64,000 nucleotides of DNA from Dipteris shenzhenensis (lineage: Eukaryota; Polypodiophyta; Polypodiopsida; Gleicheniales): NCBI GenBank assembly GCA_047967505.1, contig CM106538.1, one strand, 5' to 3'. Both the position numbers and the translations under genes were made by a program. Below, in pieces: positions 22,861-34,954 of the stretch (its first letter is position 1; each line of letters begins with the position of its first letter). A model generated the notes under the pieces. The model saw nothing but the letters and a program-made list of their open reading frames with translations. It did no database searches and was not told where the DNA came from.

Positions 22861-25706
22861 TGTATAAAAAACTAGAATTAGACATGCTCACGAATTCATT
22901 ATTTACCAAAACCATAGAAACCAAGAACAAGGAAACAAGAAGGAAAGAAGAAAGATGACGCCTCATGGAGTCCAATCTGCCCCCTCTAGATGGTGGCTCT
23001 TGCTTCCCATCTAGAGTATTTATAATTGTATATTCCAAAAGCAAAGAGCCAGTAATAGTACCTCCAAAAGCATTCCTTGTCCACAATTGGAGGGATTACT
23101 GAACATAGCTTCACTAGCTCAAAATATCACAAGGCTTAATATGCCCTCATCCACAATTGATAAAAAACTACCCCATCACTTACTATTCATTATTTTACCA
23201 TCTTGGCCCATGGCTACATAGCATGCACCATGCGACACCTTGATTGGTACCCTCGTGCTTATTCCAATCCTCGCCATTAGTTCCATCACCTGTACTCAAG
23301 CTACCAGTTACATTAGTTATTAACAATAAATTGAACAAATCACCAAATCAACCGATCCCAATATAATTGCGCTCAAAGAACAATAATCAAACATAACATC
23401 AATAACACTATCAACATCAGTATTAACATGGAATCACCCACAATATTGACCATCTAGCATGGCAAATCACAAACTAGTTAGGCATCCCCATCGAAACCAC
23501 ACAAGGCATCCCCTAGGACCCTCGCCATGTTCGGTGCCCTCGTATGGAATACTTTGGCATAGTAGCACTTGAATAAAATAATATTCATATTAAGAAATAT
23601 CAAAAATACAATTTCCATAACATCCCTCTTGCCTAGGTTACAACTAACCTCAGTTGCATGTTTGATTATAGGAAGTGAGGAGGTTTGGAGAAGCTTAAAA
23701 GAACCACTCAGGCATCCACTAAGCATTATCTCTCGGATGATCCTTAAACTTGAGCAAATATTTGAAATATATATTTTAGTTTTCTTTTCAAATTGTGATC
23801 AATGTGCATTCAGGTTCAAGTATCATCATTGAGATGGTCAAAAAGTATCATTAAAAGATCTTAAACTCTCATTACCCAAGAGAGAGTAAAATTCTTATCT
23901 TGTATCAATAGCAATTACTATACCACATTAATTCACTACTCATGTTACTTGAGGTATAAGCCCAAGCATTACATTTGTCATATTTCTCAACATCTATAAC
24001 ACTTAACTCTATAAGTATTTTCCTAACTATGTGTGTAACAATAAGTAACATACATTAATTTGTGGCTAGCAAAACAAAATATGTACACCATTAGACTCTA
24101 ATCACACTTCAAAGTTTTTTAATCTAACTTGGTAGCTAGTAATGATCCAATATGTATTTTCTTTAGCTACTAGAAAATATTTACAAGATATCACCTAGCA
24201 TAACCAACTTTTTTCATTATTCATAAATGCAATATCAAAAAGTATTTATCAAAGCTAAAAGGTATATTTCTAACTATATTCATGTATCCCCATCTTGCTT
24301 AGCAAGAATGTCATCATGTTATCTAAAGCAACCATATGGTTTTTCTTCTCTTTACCTTTTCCCAATTCAGTTGAATAAGGCATACCATACATGTCATGTA
24401 AGGCATACCATACATGTCATATAATAATTTTATTACTTGAATATCTCCTTATCTTCGTTTAAGAATTCAAAGAAATATTTTTTCAATCTTTAAAGGAGAA
24501 GTATTATTCAATCATCATTCACCTAGATAATCCTACTTTAATATGATCTATCACTCTTTATCACCCTTAAGCCGCCATTCTTTCTTGTCTCTATGTGAAA
24601 TAATTCTAAGAGAGAACGAAAACCTATATACTAGAAGAAAACAAAATGAGAATATGGAGGAAAGAATGCATATCTTCTTTGTCATGAAGAGCTACTAAAC
24701 ATGCTTTCCAATTCGTTGCTTGGCCAGTTTGTGGCTTTAAATTCTACCTTGATTTGAGTCTTCAGATGCACTCTTCACCTTAATTGAGCAAATACTTTGT
24801 TAAAGTAGCTTCACAAGTCTCATGATTGAAAACAGTTGTGCAAAAATTTTATCCCTTGAAATTCTTTTAGGACCCCCTCTATTTCTTCCAAACTAAATAG
24901 CCTTGGTCTTTTGCCTAGGAGAGGGACATTCCTATTGCAATTTTTGTATGACTTCCATGCTTGAAATCACATGATGCTACTTTTGCTTCAAATTTCATTC
25001 ATTCTATGAAAACATGAACCGTTTTTTTGTCGATATGCCCTAAGATTAAGTCATCTTTGGTTGTGGCTCTCCATCTTCCTGTCCAAAGACTGCTTCTACT
25101 AATTCATTAACAGCACGCAGTGAAAAGAATTAACCATAACTTTCTCACCTTAAGTCAAAATATAATGATCCATCCACTCAAAATAATCGGTGCATATCCT
25201 TTGAACAATCCAGTGAGGATCGTTTTTGTCAATAGCACTTGCAGCATCAGTTTTTGAAGCATCTTTGATAAGTTTCGCATATGAACTCAAAACCTAGTGA
25301 TCATAAAGGATCCTAAAGAACATAAATTTGTGAACAATCATCATCAGATTGACAAAAAACATGTCGCTTGTTTGCCACAGACCAGCTTAGAGCATGAATC
25401 TATGAATGACCATCAGATTCGCAAAAACCATGTGGCTCATTTGCCATAGACGTAGAGAATAGCTAGGCTCTGATACCACTCTAACAAATATTGGATCAGA
25501 CATGCTCACAAATTCATTTTTTACCTAAACCATAGAAACCAAGAACAAGGAAATAAGAAGGAAAGAAGAGAGAGGATGCCTCATGGGATCCAATTTGCCC
25601 CCTCTAGATGGTGGCTCTTGCTTTCCATCTAGAGTATTGATAATTGTATATTCCAAAAGCAAAGAGTCAATAATAGTACATCCAAAAGCATCGACTCCTT
25701 GGTTTG
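22861..25706 (-). mobile_element. Non-coding LTR element (LARD/TRIM-like), minus orientation
   Basis: Direct repeats of about 220 bp lie at 22861-about 23080 and 25479-about 25706, sharing CCAAGAACAAGGAA, CCCCCTCTAGATGGTGGCTC and TAATTGTATATTCCAAAAGC. Directly inside the right repeat, the minus strand reads TGGTATCAGAGC (25467-25478), the initiator-Met-tRNA primer-binding site, so the right copy is the 5' LTR. The 2.4 kb interior has no coding capacity. Left-LTR/right-LTR divergence is clearly higher than in the copia element at 46 kb, so it is old. The outer LTR edges are approximate and no target duplication was found. Confidence 0.65.
25467..25478 (-). promoter_or_regulatory. Primer-binding site (initiator Met tRNA)
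   Basis: TGGTATCAGAGC on the minus strand, immediately next to the 5' LTR of the element 22861-25706. Confidence 0.75.
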
Positions 25707-26094
25707 ACCAGTAGGCATGTACGGCAGCCCTTGTTGGGGGCCGGATCTCTCAGACACAGAGTGGGCTTGAGTGGAGTGATTACAGATCCTCTTGCTCTCG
25801 CGGATGATCCGAAGTAAGACATCAGTACCACAACACATCATTTGGGCCGAGTTTTTGAGAAGATCTACTATAGTTACACACATTCAGGACCTGGTTGGAG
25901 CCGAGGGAGCTTCCAGTGAAGCTCAGTTTTTACAGAGACCACTATCTACACATCTCTAAGGAGGGCTTCATTGTCCCACTAGAGTATACTTGGATCCACC
26001 TGCCACACTCACTGAGAATCTCTATCGGGCAGTTTCAAGTTTCATCACACCGACTCCGTATTGAGAGTGAGCGAGCTGAGGGGACACCCAGGGA

Positions 26095-26099
26095 GAGAC
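26095..26099. repeat. Target-site duplication (left)
   Basis: GAGAC, matched by GAGAC at 30263-30267 after the right LTR. Confidence 0.8.
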
Positions 26100-26308
26100 T
26101 GATAGCAAAATTGAGAGAGGGAGAGAGAGAATAGTACACACGATATAGCTACGTGTACACTAAGTGTATTAACAATGAACATGAAGATATACATGTGAAC
26201 CCCTTAGGGTTAGGGTTAAGGTTTTCCCCTATGCCCATGTGAATCCCTTAGGGTTAGAGTTTGCCCCTATGCCCTATGTGGATAGTGCAATCTACACTAT
26301 CTTTAACA
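26100..26308 (-). repeat. 3' LTR of element 26100-30262
   Basis: 209 bp. It contains CCTTAGGGTTAGGG telomere-like words and a duplicated CCCCTATGCCC/CTTAGGGTTAG segment absent from the other LTR. Confidence 0.85.
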
Positions 26309-29093
26309 CCCCCTCTTAAATTGCATTGGGTAAGTAGAGGGTGCATGTACAATACCTTTTTGTGGATTTCGTTTGGTGCATATGATAGCATCCAAAACTG
26401 AAAAGAAAATTGAAAAGAAATCAGAGTAGTATGTGCGTATGTGAGCACAGTGACTACATAGCGGAAGCATGTACAATGAGTACAACTTATGTGGTCCTGT
26501 ATAGATGTGGATTTCCCCCTCTTAAGTTGTAGGTCATCCTTCGCCTTTGGGAATAAAACCTAGAAGATAGGCAGAAAGGAAGAGGAAGGAAATATGCAAA
26601 AAGTCAAGTCCACCTGGATCAAAGACTGGTCGATCAAAAGATGACTGCGTGTATGCCTGCATGCTGAACATGTCATAAGTCACCGTGGGCTGTACAATAG
26701 TTGCTCTGTAGAAGAGGCATCCGGATGTGAGGCTAGTCGATGTAGCTATGGAGAAACAATCCGATAGGTTGTGACATACGAGGGTGTTACCAACCCAAAA
26801 GAATTGACAACAATGTGTGAGGTATGCTGCAATAGAATAATCTCTATCGAATGATGCAGGGTCAAAGAAGACCGCATAGTCAATGTAGATAGAGTGATTC
26901 AGGGGTTAAAAATCTAGGGCTAAAGGTGCAAGTATGATACGCTACTCTACTGAAGAAGAGGCCCATAAAACTGACAAGGTACAACAACCTGACAAACCTG
27001 CATGCTCGATTGTCATGAGCTGAAGGTCATATGATGTGTGCATGGCTAGTTATCCATCGGCATGGGATGTAGCATCTTTCATAGGCTCATCGAGAAGGGG
27101 CTGATAGTATAAAGGCCTAGAAGCCTGAAATACAATTGCGAATGCATAAGATGTCCCTGAGGCATATGAGGCATGGAATATTGATGAAGGGACTGATCTA
27201 TAGTCATGGATCCAACCACTAATGTGCATCAAGTATGGACTGTATACAATAGCCATAATTGCATGATGAAACATTGAGGTTCCCCAGGTTGCGCTGTGGC
27301 TGAGCCTGATGATGTCCACTACTTTGGGGCAGGACCGCACTGATGCATAGGTATCCTTGGGCTGAGGAATGATCTATTGATCGAAAGAGGTGGTGATCAT
27401 TAGATCCAAGGGTGCAATGTGGCATATTTGAGCCGATGCTGGAATGTCCTGAAGACTGATGTGCTGATCTGAATTGCTAATGGGAACTAAGCCCAAGGTA
27501 AGCTCTATGCCAGAGGTGAAAGCATCAGTGATGGATGTTGGAATGGAATCACCTAAAGAGCTGAATGCAACTTGGCATGTATCTCTGCATGCGGTAGAAG
27601 ATATGAGTGCCTCATACTGAGGACTTGCCTACTGAATAACTGCATGATCATAAGTGAACTCTTGTTGAGTATTTGCATCTGTGGTAAAAGATGGAGTCAG
27701 ATCCATGCATGAGAGTGATGATTGTACATCACTAGAATCAGTCTGCACTGATGTAGATGGCATTGCCTCATGCTGAGGGCTTACTGTCGAATGTGCCTTG
27801 TGCTAAGGGCTTACCGAGAAGTGTGCCTCATGCTGAGGGCTTACTGAGGAATGTGCATGATAAGAAACTGCGGGATGATCCATGCTGACATGTGAAGTAT
27901 TTGCAACTGATCTGTCAAGTCCAATGAGGCTCAAGTCTGCATCATAGACTGGTACATACCCTATGGCAATGAATGGTCGAAGAAGGTTCTCTTTCTAGAG
28001 TGTGATGTGGTAGCCTGAGGGTCACATGCAGAAATGCACTGTGCCTGTGGAAGATAAGAGTGCCTAGCTGGCACTGTGCCTAGGTGGCCTGCTGAGGTGG
28101 CAGTTGACTGTGCACTGCACATGTCATGATGACATGGCAAGGTGCCACATGGCACTTTACCAACTCAACCATGGTCCACTTGTTGATCAAGGTTAACCTT
28201 ACCCAACCTAGTGGCCAACAAACCCTAGTCTAGCCTTAATTCCATGTGGCAAAAAGGTGACCATAGGTGTGGCCAACTTTGAGGATAGGGTTGCCATGTG
28301 CACTGTCAGAATCTAAGAGATTTTGATGGAATCTCGAATAGATTCCGTTGATGGTGAAGAGCTCCGTCATGTTGCAACCTTCGGGATGGCGATAGAGGCT
28401 CCATAGGAGACCCTTGGTTAGAGTCCGTGTTGAGAAGGCGTTGGCGTCAATGTCAAGCTCATTTTGCTGAAGTCGACATTGAGGAGCCTTGGACCTCCGC
28501 AATTGAGGCTTGCTGGAGCTACAAGGAGATTTTGGTACGTTGCGCTTGGGCTCAGTAGTGTCAGCTGGAGCATTGAGAAGGTCTATAGAGCTGAGAGAAT
28601 GCTCCTGTCATTCAGGCTTAACATGTGAGATCGTGGGCATAGGCACTTGTCATCCGTCGGGACCCAAGTATCTAGTAAGCCGAGTCGTGTTGAAGGTGGG
28701 CTACATGAGTTGAGGCTGCATGGATGGCCCACTTGGCTCGTTGTTTTGTTTCCTGGGGCTTGAGTTGTTGGGAGAGTGGAGGCAGCTTTGTGTTGAGGTT
28801 ACTTCTTATGTAGTCGTAGGACCTTGCCGCTTGCATCGACGTGGAAGCTTTGTCCATCTGTGGAGGCGTGCTTGTAGGTGCTGAGTTGAGAGGTTGGTGC
28901 TTGTTGAGGCACTGTTGATGCCTTTGCTGCTCGTGCTAGTGTTGTGTAGGGATGGCGCTGTCGAAGGAGCCGCAGGTTACTAATGGGCAGTGTTGTTTGG
29001 CACTAGGAGAAGGCGTGCTAATGAGCCGACTGGTGCTCATGTCGTTGAAGGTGGAGCGTTGGCAGAGTTGCCAGGCTAGTCGCCATTGTTTGG

Positions 29094-29345
29094 AGGAGAG
29101 TTGCAGGAACTCGAGTGCTCCAATGTTGGAGAGGCTGCTATGGAGAGAAGCAGTTGGAGGGGCATGCTACTGAGGCGCGCCTTGTAGTGGATGCTGTTTG
29201 GAGAAGGGCACTTTGGAGGAGGAGAGTTGCAGGAACTCGAGTGCTCCAATGTTGGAGAGGCTGCTATGGAGAGAAGCAGTTGGAGGGGCATGCTACTGAG
29301 GCGCGCCTTGTAGTGGATGCTGTTTGGAGAAGGGCACTTTGGAGG
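29094..29345 (+). repeat. Two tandem 126-bp units
   Basis: Nearly identical copies with a 126-base offset (TTGCAGGAACTCGAGTGCTC at 29101 and 29227). 126 is a multiple of three, so open frames run through both copies. Inside the LTR element interior. Confidence 0.9.
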
Positions 29346-30079
29346 CTCAATGGAGCTTTGCAGATGAGGCGCTCATTTCGTTTGGCCGTTATAGCCCATG
29401 GCTATGGTAGATGCAAGCGTCGCCAGTTGAGGAGCTGCTATAGCCACTTTGGCGTAGGAGCTTGCATGGGTTGTCAGTCATCAAGGCTGGACGTTGGATC
29501 CCACAAGGCTGTTGGAGCCACTTGTAGTTTGTGGTTGTGGGAGCTTTGGAGGCGTTCAGGTGGAGAGCTCCAAGCTCCGAGCCACTATAGAGGAGTAACG
29601 GGAGCATGGAGGTCGTGTAGAGGCCTTTTTGGCATTGCAACCGAGGCTGTGTTGAGGAAACTTGGAGCTCCAGCTACTTAGAAGTCGAGGCCTTAGAGCC
29701 CTAGTTTTGCTTTTGCTCTTTTCTTTCTCCCTCAATTGAACTCACACAAGAACAGAATTCTCTCAATCTCTCCAAGAAAACACACTAAATCCCTCTCAAT
29801 GAACATAAAGAAGGGAGGAAAACCAAGATGAGCATAACTCTCTATCCATAGCTCAGAATGATGAGCTTTTTAAACCGAATTGAAGAGAGGATAGAGCTCT
29901 CCAAGAAGAGGTAGAGAGACAACGAAGGTGCCTCGTAGAGAGAGCTCGTGCCTTGATGAAGCAAGGGCTTACACCTTGATGAAGTAAGGGCTTGACTCTC
30001 TCTGACAGAAATCTCTCTCACACGGAGGATGCCTTGCAAAGAGGGCTTGATACTCATGAAGGGAGTGGGAGCACCTGGT

Positions 30080-30091
30080 GCTCTGATACCA
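30080..30091 (-). promoter_or_regulatory. Primer-binding site (initiator Met tRNA)
   Basis: TGGTATCAGAGC on the minus strand, with no gap to the LTR starting at 30092. Confidence 0.85.
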
Positions 30092-30262
30092 TGATAGCGG
30101 AAGTGAGAGCGGGAGAGAGAGAGGAGTGCACATGATAAAGCTACTTGTACACTAAGTGTATTGACAATGAACATGAAGATATACATGTGAACCCCTTAGG
30201 GTTAGGGTTAGGGTTTGCTCCTATGCCCTATGTGGATAGTGTAATTTACACTATCTTTAATA
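30092..30262 (-). repeat. 5' LTR of element 26100-30262
   Basis: 171 bp with three tandem TTAGGG words at about 30193-30211. Followed by GAGAC at 30263-30267. Confidence 0.85.
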
Positions 30263-30926
30263 GAGACGCATATGCACATTATGTGATCAAAGGAGATGGA
30301 GTCAGAGGAGCACTTTGCATTCAGATGACTTATGTACTACGAGATCTGCGGTCGATACCATTGCGGTCTTGGGTCATTATCCTGACTTCTCTCATACCCA
30401 GACCAGGGATGCCTTGCCGCCTTCATCCATGAGGTGGTCCACTATAGGGAGCACTTACTTAGGATGCAGAGACAGTCCTCAGACATAGGACCCATTCCCT
30501 TTCAGAGCAGGATCAAAGAGTTCTTCCAGTTAGACCGCACGCGTCCTATAGTCACTGATAGCAGACGCAACAGAGACCTAGAGCCTGAGGCACACTGCAC
30601 TTGACAACGGATGGACATACAGATCACACTGAGTGACCTCCCATCCATGTTCATGCATAGGGCTCGGCCCACAGGGGCTACTATAGCCCTGGTCAGGAGC
30701 AGAGTCATTACCAGGAGACTGAGATGGGCGGCACCCACAGATGGTCGCCAATGCTCTATCACTGGCTACATAGCAGTATCCCCTTGACACACATATACTT
30801 TTGTGGGGTTGCTTGCATGGAGTAGTGCCAGCCATCCCTGATGGAGGTTGACCCGATGAGTATCAGGATGATGATGACGTTGATGATGATGATGATGATG
30901 TCACTATTGATGATGTGACTATGTAA

Positions 30927-32240
30927 TACTTATGAGCACTAAGCATTCAACATGGGTGTTGATGCTAGTTTAGTAACTCCACTCTTTTTGCTTGATTTGT
31001 ATCAGTTTTCTATCAGTCTCATAGACCCATCGGTCTTCCGAAGACTTTAATTAACTTTCTTTCTTTCTCTCTCTCTCTCTATATATATATACATATACAT
31101 ACATACATACATACATACATACACACATACATACATACATTATGTATGTATGTGTGTGTGTGCGTATGCGTGTGTGTGTGTGTAGTCCCCCCAGTATCAT
31201 ATTCCATCCTCTTGTAGCTCAACAAATCGTACTTTGTATGCCACATGTAATCCAAATTGAGACGAAAATGTTCAAAGCTAATGAGATAAGGAATATAGAA
31301 TTGTAGAGGGATACATATGAGCAAAGTACGACAATACTCAAATTGCCAAATTGAATGGTCTTACTTAAAAGGAAAAGTACTTGAGATAGTACTAAAGAAA
31401 GGCAACCTTTAACATCTTATAATAGGTCACGATTATGATACACAAACTAAAACAATACTTAACACGAACCTCAATTTCAAACCATTGACCAAGATCGGCT
31501 AAAAATAGACCCTTAGTAGGGCTAAAAAGGAAAATAATATTCACTTCACTAAAATGTCTATAAACAAGAAAACACGTGATATGCTCGATAGCAATGTCTT
31601 CATTATGTCGATGTTATTAAGCTTTTATGGAGTGTTGGAGTATATTGATAGAGATGAGAATTGATTTTTTTTTTGGGAGAGAGAGAGAGAGAGAAAGAGA
31701 ATAATCAAACAAGAGCATGCATAGCTCACACACGAGCAAAATTAGAATAGAAAGGAGTGAATCATCATGGGTATGGGATGAGTGTCCAAAATCGTGTTGG
31801 AGGATACTTTTTGGCCTACCGTAAGGTAGGCTATATTGACGATTCCTCTCTTAAGAATCTAATCACTTATTTTTTAAATATTTCTAGCTTTTTTGTTATT
31901 CGTTGAGGCTCCACTTTTTCTTCCCCCTTTCTCTCTTATTTCTATTTTGGTCCCCCTTTTTCTTGGCCACTTAATGTCATACCAACTTTTTCTCCTTCTT
32001 TTCCTCTTTCCTATTATTAATTCCTTCATGGCAGGTCACTTGAACGTGGTTCAACTTGTTATCCAAAAGTGTTCATAGAGCGTTGCCTTGCAATAGAGTG
32101 CTGAAAATTGCAATAATACAAGAGTGGTGTTGAGGACACCATGTTGCTCTGGTGTTGGTGGTTCGTCATCATCATGTGCTCTCGTGTTGGTACTATTGTT
32201 CACGTGGGCATGGGGAAAGAGAGAGAGAGAGAGAGAGAGA
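30927..32240. other. No supported gene
   Basis: AT-rich sequence with microsatellites (31063-31182; GA at about 31677-31694; GA at 32216-32240). The segment 32180-32240 resembles 34690-34758. Confidence 0.5.
31063..31182. repeat. Compound microsatellite (CT, TA, CATA, GT/GTAT)
   Basis: CTTT/CT run, TATATATA, about ten CATA units, then TGTATG and GT units. Confidence 0.95.
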
Positions 32241-32370
32241 GCTGGTTTCAAGCAGGGGATTGAAGCTACAAAGAGTCTAAAATGTTAAATGTAGCGGTGA
32301 GGTTGAGCTAACTAATGTGAAATGTGAAGGAGAATGATGAGGCCAAGAAACCCTTCAAAATTCAAATGGA
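32241..32370 (+). repeat. Flank repeat shared by three sites
   Basis: GCTGGTTTCAAGCAGG...CTAACTAATGTGAAATGTGA-like sequence after a GA run is repeated at 34759-34842. Its final part (AGAAACCCTT-AAAATTCAAATG) recurs at about 38946-38978. The three copies sit exactly beside proposed Helitron ends. Confidence 0.7.
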
Positions 32371-33313
32371 CGAGTAACCTGACCTGTCTACGACGGGCTA
32401 GAGACCCGCTTCGCTGGGTCTCAAGATGCTAAAATGCCATTAATTTCAATAGATAGATTATCCAGTAAAGGCACCTCATGGGTTGGTTGCACAATAGTAA
32501 AGGTGAAGCATAGATGTCAGATCTCAAAATTAAAAAGATGCGTTTTCCACATATGCATGCAATTCGGGTTCAATTTATGGAAATTTTTATGTCATGAATT
32601 TTTGTTCTATACATCGAGGAGAAGGCGAAGACACACACAATGATAGAGAGTGTGTGAGAGAGAGGGATGTTACTTGTAACTGAGGGAAAGGGTTGAAATT
32701 AGAATACTAACATCACCAAAGTTATTAAGTGTGTTAGAGTTAGAGCTAGCACTCCTGGCAAGGCTTGCATGCTGATCTCTTAAACCAACAATATAACAAA
32801 AGAGCTTTTATAAACACGACAAACATTTAAATGCAAGCAACATACTCTAACCAAAAACTTCTCTGTGACATAGTACTTCAAAATATTACATCCGAAAGTG
32901 GAGTCACATGTCCGAACATGCAATAGCTACATCAAAGAACTAACTGATATGTCCAAATACACATCCGCAAACAAAGTCATAACTGAACATACAAAATCTA
33001 CAATAGACACACAAACATCCCTAAGGGAAAAGTCTCTGGCCATGTATTGCAGGAAAAGCCTGCGGCCATGTAGTCCACGTCCGCTGCCGCGTCCACCACG
33101 TCCGCGCCCGCTACGAACATTCAACGGAGTACCAACTATCATATCTAGACCAACATCACACAAAAATATAATTTAGGGACTATGATTATTGAGCCATAAA
33201 AATTTTATACCTGTATGTTAATAAAGCCCAACTCATTCGTTAGAGTACTTACTTAGATGCAAAGGGCTGTCAACAGTGCAGACAAAGGTGTACGTATAGT
33301 CTCCATTTTGCCC

Positions 33314-33794
33314 TCAATAGAAAATCCATCTCCGCATGGTTGCATTGTATCCCAACCAGCAGACAGTAATGGTTTGTGGTTCATCATCCTTATGAAGCCG
33401 GCGAGCCAGGACATCATAATATCCCAAGTGGACTAGTCCCTCCAAAGGATGGTGGATGTGGAGATTCATTACAAATCTTGGATCATGAACATTCCTAAAA
33501 GACATTCAATAGCATGTTTCCCCACTCATATATAATCCAAATAACCTTTTGTTTTAACAAAAATAAGGCAACAAACAATGTACACGCTTCCTACCCAAGG
33601 TAGCTCTCCAGCTCAAGCAGATCCAACAACAGTTGCGCGCTCTCCAGAGATCTCCAACCCGCAGGATCTAACAATTTTCTAAAAGTCAATGACTCTACTA
33701 TTAAACAGGTCCACATAAAACGTGGCTGTCAAAGCAATCATGTACCTTGCACCTGCGCTCCTGCTTCGGTGACAAACGTGAACTCCCTAGACAT
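33314..33794 (-). CDS. Possible three-exon small gene inside the Helitron remnant
   Basis: On the minus strand, ATG at 33794 opens MSREFTFVTEAGAQVQ. A CAAG/GTACAT donor ends exon 1 (33794-33746). Exon 2 (33667-33595, TTAG acceptor, GG/GTAGG donor) encodes PAGWRSLESAQLLLDLLELE. Exon 3 (33494-33314, TTTTAG acceptor) encodes a segment with NVHDPRFVMNLHIHHPLEGL and ends RRWIFY-stop. All junction phases fit (1, then 2), giving 100 residues. The family is not recognised. Helitrons commonly carry captured exons, so this may be a captured gene fragment or part of the element's own accessory gene. An RGG-like minus-strand frame (SGRGRGGRGSGRG) lies just beyond, at about 33060-33120, outside this model. 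Confidence 0.3.
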
Positions 33795-34056
33795 CCTATC
33801 GCATTGCAAAAAGAAACACACGTGTCAATCTACATATACAGGAAAAAACAATAGAATTTCAAGAGAAAATAGGTTGTAGTGTATTGCAAACCCACAACTC
33901 AAATGGAAAATGAAATTTCACAAAGTACACACAAAACTCATACAATCCAAACATTATCAAGGACAAAATCATGAAATATCGAATAAACTTAAAAAAAGGT
34001 ATAGAAAGATTACTCGAGAAAGTCTTAGGAGGGCTTGAAAGAGCAATGGCATACTC

Positions 34057-34723
34057 CTAGGCTCTTGTTGTTGCCAATTGCAAAACTTCCCTGTACACAA
34101 CATTTGTGGTAGAAGTACTATCCGCCTCCTCGCCACTGGCATTAGAGACTCTCCAAAATGAAAACCTTAACAGCGCTTGATGCTCGGATACGTGAAAACA
34201 CCACATATAGCTGCCATGACTAAACACCAGTGTCGCCAAGTACAGCCCCAAAACAGACAATGTTTGGCCGTGTGACTTGTTGATTGTCATGCCGAATGCC
34301 AATCGGATAGGAAATTGCCGTCTCCTCATGTCGAATGGAAGTTTAAGGTTGGCCGGAATGAACGATATCCTTGGAATGAACGTTTCTATCACCAGCATTG
34401 GTACCGATAATGATTTCAGCTTCTAATTATAGGAGCAGTCCTTTTTAAAACCAATCGATACGGGGGGGTATCCACCACCAAGATCCAAACTGTTCAGATA
34501 CTCAACTGCAAATAACAAAGAATCTCCCCCTGAGTTGTCCACTGAGTTTGCGCTTAGGTACTCCCTTTCCTCACTGGGCATTGCCTTCAATGCCACAGCA
34601 TTAATTGCATCAACCTCAAGGTTTCGAGGTGCACACCAAAAAGTTGCTCATTCGACATGATATCTTGCAATGTTCTGTCTAGTGTCTCGAGAGCAAATGT
34701 ATTGTTCACGTGGGCATCGAGAA

Positions 34724-34745
<22 letters not shown>
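34057..34745 (-). pseudogene. Helitron Pif1-like helicase, C-terminal fragments
   Basis: Minus-strand reading gives, in order, FALETLDRTLQDIM (34640-34745); after a frame change, LCAPRNLEVDAINAVALKAM-like sequence (about 34540-34640); and LAFGMTINKSHGQTLSVLGL (34057-34398), the signature near the C-terminus of Helitron helicases. The stretch that normally joins the first two (the FGGDFRQ region) is missing, and frames change at least twice. It is non-functional. In a complete element this domain follows the Rep endonuclease, which is absent here. Confidence 0.8.
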
Positions 34746-34761
<16 letters not shown>

Positions 34762-34954
34762 GGTTTCAAGCAGGAGATTGAAGCTAAAATGTTAAATTGT
34801 AGTGCTAAGGGTGAGCTAACTAATGTGAAATGTGAAGGAGAATCTATCTATTCTATTAAGGAGGGTGAGAGGCACAAGAGGCTGACACGTGTTGCCCTAT
34901 CCTACGTGGCAGTTATTTGGAGGTTTGGAGGGAGAAGGATAGAGGTTCGGAGAT

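Larger units (their letters stand above)
26100..30262 (-). mobile_element. Non-autonomous LTR retroelement with 5-bp target duplication, minus orientation
   Basis: The left LTR 26100-26308 (TGATAGC...CTTTAACA) and right LTR 30092-30262 (TGATAGC...CTTTAATA) match. GAGAC flanks both ends. The minus-strand primer site TGGTATCAGAGC (30080-30091) abuts the right LTR, and a CCCCCTCTT tract (purine on the minus strand) follows the left LTR at about 26309-26317. All LTR-element landmarks are therefore present in minus orientation. The left LTR is 38 bp longer owing to an internal partial duplication. The 3.8 kb interior has no gag or pol; its longest frame (29115-29681, plus) is a repeat product. It is a LARD-type passenger that needs proteins from another element. 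Confidence 0.85.
25860..30926 (+). pseudogene. Unknown coding-like sequence split by an LTR element
   Basis: The plus-strand segments 25860-26099 and 30263-30926 lie on either side of an LTR element with target duplication and were contiguous before insertion. The first part holds a coding-like stretch (RDHYLHISKEGFIVPLEYTW). The second contains RIKEFFQLDRTRPIVTDSRR and ends in an acidic tail DEYQDDDDVDDDDDDVTIDD before TAA (30924-30926), encoded by a GAT repeat. Frames are not continuous. I do not recognise the family, and a plant transposon protein is possible. Confidence 0.3.
32371..34745 (-). mobile_element. Helitron remnant, minus orientation
   Basis: The minus strand carries Pif1-type Helitron helicase pieces (34057-34745). 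Toward the left edge, on the minus strand, two GC-rich stem-loops are found, AGACCC-GGGTCT (near 32401-32422) and CCCGTC-GTA-GACAGG (near 32382-32397), ending GTTACTCG at 32371, followed by T. The same terminal arrangement is present in opposite orientation at 38861-38914 with different flanking DNA, which supports a true 3' end. The 5' end and Rep domain are missing; a GA run and a copy of the flank repeat replace them. Rolling-circle Helitrons end with a hairpin and CTRR, whereas this one would end CTCG. Confidence 0.6.

Noticed and set aside
29115-29681. 188-codon plus-strand frame
   Set aside because: Driven by a 126-bp tandem duplication inside a minus-oriented LTR element; no known domain and biased composition.
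31079-31182. Regular short repeats considered as a CRISPR-like array
   Set aside because: Simple microsatellite without spacers in a eukaryotic sequence.
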